Part shown: one piece after another, positions 60,641 through 64,000 of the stretch
Numbering within the stretch: the stretch's first letter is position 1
Layout of the letters: each line of letters opens with the position of its first letter
Assembly: GCF_015477605.1 (NCBI RefSeq)
Contig: NZ_JADLQX010000016.1
Coordinates: 62,001-126,000, forward strand
Direction of reading: 5' to 3'
DNA length: 64,000 nt
Source: Nocardia amamiensis
GTDB lineage: Bacteria; Actinomycetota; Actinomycetes; Mycobacteriales; Mycobacteriaceae
Notes under the pieces: model-generated
Databases searched by the model: none
Seen by the model: only the letters and a program-made list of their open reading frames with translations
What the model was told of the DNA's origin: nothing
Made by a program: the position numbers and the translations under genes

Positions 60641-61528
60641 ATGACGATCACCGTTCTCGATACCTACTCGGCTATGCGGCAGATCCTGCGGGCTCCGGCC
60701 GCGGATCGCGCCGCCATGCTGCACACCATGCTCGAGCCCGTCAGCGGCATGTACCGCTACTTCCCCGGGGACGTCGACCTCGTCGACATGCACCGGCTAG
60801 GGGCCGGATTCCCTCTCGACCGCGACGAGGACCGTTGCCTCGACGCACTCGAGACGCTGGCGGCGGCCGATGCCTGGGAGCGAATGCAGCGCGCTCTGGA
60901 CGATGCGCTCGCCACGCAGTCGGCGGCGACGCCGGGACTCGAGGTCCCGGACATCACCGTGCTGTTCGTGCTCGGCGACCCCGGCGATGCCCACTTCATG
61001 GGTCCCAGCCTCGGCATCACCGGAAACGGCGGGATGTCGGGCTTCATTCTCATCACGCTGTGGCCCTACCCCGAGAATGTGGAGCGGCTGGAGGCCACCG
61101 CCGTCCACGAGCTCAACCACAACCTGCGCTACAGCCCGGGCGGGGTGGTGTGGAACCCGACGACCGTCACGGTCGGCGAGCACGTGGTCTCCGAAGGCCT
61201 GGCCGATGCGTTCGCCCGCCAGCTCTACGGCGACAACCTCGGCTACACCCGCATCGGCGTCCCACACCTACGCGACGAGGCGGTCTTCGCCAAGGTGGTG
61301 TCGGGCCTCGGCGTGACCGGTATGCAGAACTTCACCGCCTGGGTGCACGGCGACGCTATCGCGGAACGCTTCGGCGTTACCCCCGTGGGCTTGCCCACCG
61401 GGGCCGGATATGCCGTCGGGAACAGGATTGTCGACGCCTACCTGGCAGCGACAGGGCAGACCGCGGCCCAGGCCCTGCACGCCGACAGCTCGGAGATCAT
61501 TGCTACCGCGCTCCAGCGCGCGAGCTGA
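60641..61528 (+). CDS. DUF2268 putative zinc-dependent protease
   Basis: A 295-residue protein. HELNH (His156 to His160) plus SEGLAD downstream is the gluzincin-like zinc site (HExxH variant with the third ligand in the later helix). FVLGDPGDAHFMGPSLGITGNGG and the surrounding layout match DUF2268 proteins related to YjaZ, chaperone-like proteases. There is no signal peptide. The ATG was chosen because the family match begins within 10 residues, but the ribosome-binding site is poor. Confidence 0.85.
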   Translation: MTITVLDTYSAMRQILRAPAADRAAMLHTMLEPVSGMYRYFPGDVDLVDMHRLGAGFPLDRDEDRCLDALETLAAADAWERMQRALDDALATQSAATPGLEVPDITVLFVLGDPGDAHFMGPSLGITGNGGMSGFILITLWPYPENVERLEATAVHELNHNLRYSPGGVVWNPTTVTVGEHVVSEGLADAFARQLYGDNLGYTRIGVPHLRDEAVFAKVVSGLGVTGMQNFTAWVHGDAIAERFGVTPVGLPTGAGYAVGNRIVDAYLAATGQTAAQALHADSSEIIATALQRAS

Positions 61529-61664
61529 TCACCTTCCCGGCTGCCCGCCGCACAGCTGTAGCCATCAGCCACCACGATCGATCTGTCCCATCCAGTCGTA
61601 CGGACTGCACCTCGGCGCGGTAACGCGCCGATGAGTTCGTCGGTCTCGTGCCGTCTCAACCGGT

Positions 61665-62060
61665 ATGACGACACCCACAATCGGCAGTCTGCTGTTGTCC
61701 AGCACCGATCCGACGCGCCTGCGTGACTGGTATGCCACGGCGTTCGCGCTGAAGGTCGATCGCACGCCCGGCGATCCCGGCTACGATGTCCTGGACTTCG
61801 GCGGCTTCTACGTACTGATCGACAGTCGCGCCGACGTCGGCGACAAGAACCCCGAGCCGGGCCGGATGATCCTGAACGTCGACGTGGACGACGCCCGCGC
61901 GGTAGTCGATCGGATCGATGACCTCGGAGGCCGGTGGCTGGCCGAACTCGAAGACCGCGACGGCAGTCTGTTCGCGGCCGCGATCGACCCCGATGGTAAC
62001 TACCTTCAACTCATTCAGCTGAGCCCGCAGCATCGGGCCGCGATGACCGAGAGGACATAG
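61665..62060 (+). CDS. VOC (glyoxalase/bleomycin resistance/dioxygenase) superfamily protein
   Basis: A 131-residue protein with paired beta-alpha-beta modules: GSLLLSSTDPTRLRDWYATAF and MILNVDVDDARAVVDRIDDLGGRWLAELED, ending IDPDGNYLQLIQ. VOC proteins bind metal and act on or sequester small molecules. Usual metal-ligand positions are only partly present. A second VOC gene starts 2 nt after its stop (62063), so they form an operon and perhaps a heterodimer. Confidence 0.88.
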   Translation: MTTPTIGSLLLSSTDPTRLRDWYATAFALKVDRTPGDPGYDVLDFGGFYVLIDSRADVGDKNPEPGRMILNVDVDDARAVVDRIDDLGGRWLAELEDRDGSLFAAAIDPDGNYLQLIQLSPQHRAAMTERT

Positions 62061-62062
62061 TG

Positions 62063-62431
62063 ATGCTTGCCGACAGCGACGCGTTCAGCGGGTTCTCGGT
62101 GGACGATATCGAGGCAGCCAAGACGTTCTACGCCGAGACATTAGGCCTGCGGGTCTCCGAAGAGAACGGGATGCTCAACCTGCAGCTGGGCGGCGGGGGC
62201 ACGGTCCTGGTGTACCCGAAACCAGACCACACCCCAGCGACGTTCACGATATTGAACTTTCCGGTGCCCGACATCGAGGCGGCCGTCGACGAGCTCGTCC
62301 GCCGCGATGTGCGTTTCGAACGCTACGACTTCGCCGAGCAGGACGAGAAGGGCATCCACCGGGGCGGCGGTCCGCTGATCGCCTGGTTCACCGATCCCGC
62401 GGGCAATGTCTTGTCCGTCTTGCAGCAGTAG
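62063..62431 (+). CDS. VOC superfamily protein, second copy
   Basis: A 122-residue VOC protein: SGFSVDDIEAAKTFYAETLGLRVSEENG, then GGTVLVYPKPDHTPATFTILNFPV, and ending WFTDPAGNVLSVLQQ with the conserved terminal acidic/Asn region. The ATG follows GAGAGGA. It is coupled to the preceding VOC gene. The substrate is unknown. Confidence 0.88.
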   Translation: MLADSDAFSGFSVDDIEAAKTFYAETLGLRVSEENGMLNLQLGGGGTVLVYPKPDHTPATFTILNFPVPDIEAAVDELVRRDVRFERYDFAEQDEKGIHRGGGPLIAWFTDPAGNVLSVLQQ

Positions 62432-62529
62432 CATTTCGCACCGAACGGCATACGCGGCCCGTTCGCATCGAGGTGCGACGGGCCACGTAGCCGCAATGCA
62501 CGCTCATGCGCACGTTACGTGGGTCGGTC

Positions 62530-62690
62530 TCAGACCGTGACCACCACCTTGCCGCTGGCGTGGCCGGCTTCTTGGTATTCGATGGCCGCTGAAATTTCGC
62601 CGAATGGGTAGCATCGGTCGATCACCGGGGTTACCTTGCCTGCCTCGATCAACTCGGTCAGCGTGACCAGGTCCTGTTGTTTGCCTCGGT
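62530..62690 (-). pseudogene. C-terminal fragment of a zinc-type (MDR) alcohol dehydrogenase
   Basis: The last ~50 codons (KQQDLVTLTELIEAG, VTPVIDRCYPFGEI, EYQEAGHASGKVVVTV) are the typical end of a quinone oxidoreductase/MDR alcohol dehydrogenase. Upstream of about 62690 the similarity stops and the frame turns to low-quality sequence. The missing ~270 residues, including the Rossmann domain, are not in the window. It is a truncated remnant next to the TetR gene. Confidence 0.75.
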
Positions 62691-62865
62691 GTCCGACCGT
62701 GTCCGCCGATACCGCTCGCCGCGCGGTCGACGCAGCCCGAGGCCACCCGGCATCAACCGGGCGATCAACGGCCCACCCCTGAGGTGGTGGGTTGCGCTGC
62801 GGCCGGATAGCGGTCAATGGTGCGGCCTTACGTTGTACGATCACGGCGAGGAAGGGAGGACGCCC

Positions 62866-63576
62866 GTGGCCGCTCGAGCCGAACCGGGACCCGAGCCCCG
62901 TGTCCGGCTCAGCCGAGAGCGTGTGCTCCGGGCCGCGATCGGGATCGCCGACGAGCACGGCATCCAGTCGGTGACCATGCGCCGCCTCGGCGAAGAACTC
63001 GGCGCCGAGGCGATGTCGCTGTACTACCACGTGGCAAAAAAGGACGACCTCCTCGACGGCATCGTCGATCTCGTCGCCCGAGAGATCAACGACGCCGTCG
63101 AAAAGATGGACATCGTGCCGCCGGCAGCCGACTGGAAGACATCGGTCCGGCAGCGCATCCTCACCGCGCGTGAGGTGCTGCTACGCCACCGATGGGCTCC
63201 GGGTTTGTTCGAAACACGAACCACCGTCAGCCTCGAGGTGCTGCGCTACTACGACGCGCTGCTCGGCCTCATGCTGGCGGGGGGATTCTCCTACGATCTG
63301 GCCCACCACGCGATGCACACGCTGGGCAGCCGGGCATTGGGATTCACCCAGGAACTGTTCGACCCCGGTGACACCGGCGCCGATTCCGAGACCGGCGCCG
63401 ATCTTGCCGCGATGGCCGAGCAGTTGCCGAATATCGTGGGAATGCTGTCGGAGATCACCCACGACGACCCCGACTCGACATTGGGTTGGTGCGACGATCA
63501 AACCGAGTTCGAATTCGGCCTCGACTTGATCCTCGATGGTTTGGACAGAATGCGCGCCGGCCATCAACAGAAGTGA
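62866..63576 (+). CDS. TetR-family regulator (TetR_C-type ligand domain)
   Basis: A 236-residue regulator. The HTH is SVTMRRLGEELGAEAMSLYYHVAKKDDLLDG (about residues 43-73), of the subgroup with 'MSLYYHV' found in tetracycline-repressor-like proteins. A long helical ligand domain follows. The GTG at 62866 follows GAAGGGAGG. It probably once regulated the dehydrogenase that survives as a fragment on its left. No intact target gene is adjacent now. Confidence 0.9.
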   Translation: MAARAEPGPEPRVRLSRERVLRAAIGIADEHGIQSVTMRRLGEELGAEAMSLYYHVAKKDDLLDGIVDLVAREINDAVEKMDIVPPAADWKTSVRQRILTAREVLLRHRWAPGLFETRTTVSLEVLRYYDALLGLMLAGGFSYDLAHHAMHTLGSRALGFTQELFDPGDTGADSETGADLAAMAEQLPNIVGMLSEITHDDPDSTLGWCDDQTEFEFGLDLILDGLDRMRAGHQQK

Positions 63577-63639
63577 ACAGGCAAGCAACCGACGACCGAC
63601 CCATCAGTCGGCAACAGACGGAATTCGTTCGGATCAAGG

Positions 63640-64000
63640 TTATTCGCAGGCAATTCCATCATTGTCGCGGTCGAGTTTGGAACTGTAGCCGGGCTCGCCC
63701 CGGCGCAGTGGTGCCGCGCCCGCCGCCCGGGCAGCCGCGCAGTTCGGGTAGTACACGTTGGGCGCGGGCGCCGGTGGCGGGGTCGCGGCAGGGGCAGGTG
63801 CGGCGGGCGGCGGTGGAGCGACGACAGCAGGCGGAGTTGTCGGGACAACGGCTGCGGGAGGCGGCGCCGGTGCGGTTGTCGTGGAAGTGGTCGTCGGCGC
63901 GCTCGGGGACGATGTGGCCGGGGTGGTGGTCGTCGGAGTGGTTGTGGCGGCTGACGCGCTGGTGGCGCGGGTAGAGGTCGTCGATGTGGACGCGGCGTCG
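63640..64000 (-). CDS. Excalibur calcium-binding domain protein, 3' part
   Basis: The C-terminal ~38 residues are an Excalibur domain: YYPNCAAARAAGAAPLRRG, then GYSSKLDRDNDGIACE with the DxDNDG calcium loop and two cysteines. Before it lies a long Thr/Pro/Ala linker running to the right edge (for example APAPAATPPPAPAPN). This is typical of secreted or wall-linked actinobacterial proteins. The N-terminus, including any signal peptide, is outside the window. Confidence 0.85.
   Translation of the reverse strand, partial: DAASTSTTSTRATSASAATTTPTTTTPATSSPSAPTTTSTTTAPAPPPAAVVPTTPPAVVAPPPPAAPAPAATPPPAPAPNVYYPNCAAARAAGAAPLRRGEPGYSSKLDRDNDGIACE

Noticed and set aside
40..63990. tRNA, rRNA, riboswitch or phage integrase
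   Set aside because: I looked for tRNA-like cloverleaves with CCA or T-loop sequence, rRNA segments and integrase motifs on both strands by eye and found none. A covariance-model search would be more sensitive.

Overview
This window is high-GC, densely packed DNA from a filamentous or mycolic actinomycete, most likely a Nocardia or close relative. That is inferred from frequent GTG starts, many 1-4 nt stop/start overlaps, DUF397/DUF5753 XRE modules, a DUF574-type SAM methyltransferase, an actinobacterial LigC plus LigD-polymerase pair, PucR and WYL regulators, and an Excalibur-domain surface protein. There is no rRNA, tRNA, integrase or transposase that I could recognise, and no CRISPR array.

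Layout. 0-4 kb: the end of an ABM-type monooxygenase, then a regulatory island with a DUF397 protein, its XRE/DUF5753 regulator, a SAM methyltransferase and two small unknown proteins. Three upstream regions here share a CTTGCATYTG element. 4-6.2 kb: PucR/RsbRD-like regulator, CBS-pair protein, FMN-type oxidase-fold protein. 6.3-14 kb: a tightly coupled four-gene PLP/sulfur operon (class V aminotransferase or cysteine desulfurase-like; unknown protein fused to an HMA metal-binding domain; Y4yA-like type III PLP enzyme; cysteine-synthase-like enzyme fused to rhodanese). A stand-alone NRPS-type condensation protein and a TetR regulator lie beside it. It looks like a small, unfamiliar biosynthetic locus. 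14-17 kb: a 1008-residue caspase-STAND-TPR protein. 17-21 kb: NfeD-like plus flotillin pair, cold-shock protein, ATP-dependent ligase plus NHEJ polymerase. 21-30 kb: small membrane proteins, acyl-CoA dehydrogenase with TetR, WYL regulator/RidA divergon, alpha/beta hydrolase plus Zn-knuckle SDR, type II thioesterase.

30-42 kb is the most accessory part: an orphan TrbL/VirB6-like multi-spanning protein, gene-poor stretches, a CoA-transferase, an MFS exporter, a decayed NB-ARC/WD40 STAND gene, and a divergent module of four tiny overlapping genes facing a small protein, DUF6879 and XRE operon. 42-46 kb: nucleoside hydrolase plus amidohydrolase operon with a divergent TetR, a MarR/NmrA divergon with a clear operator, and an ATC-hydrolase-family protein. 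46-51.5 kb: the methylmalonyl-CoA mutase operon (small subunit, large subunit, MeaB), a core propionate pathway.

51.6-64 kb: TVP38-family membrane protein, a 37-bp minisatellite between convergent genes, an HtrA-like protease, SnoaL-like protein, a CorA-like transporter lacking the GMN signature, an exonuclease-BRCT-BRCT-TerD fusion, a PAP2/diacylglycerol-kinase fusion, a DUF2268 protease, two VOC proteins, a truncated zinc-type dehydrogenase next to a TetR gene, and the 3' part of an Excalibur protein running off the right edge. The points I would follow first are the 6.3-14 kb locus, the caspase-STAND-TPR protein with its decayed STAND counterpart, the shared promoter/operator family at 0.3-3.4 kb, and the 37-bp repeat array.
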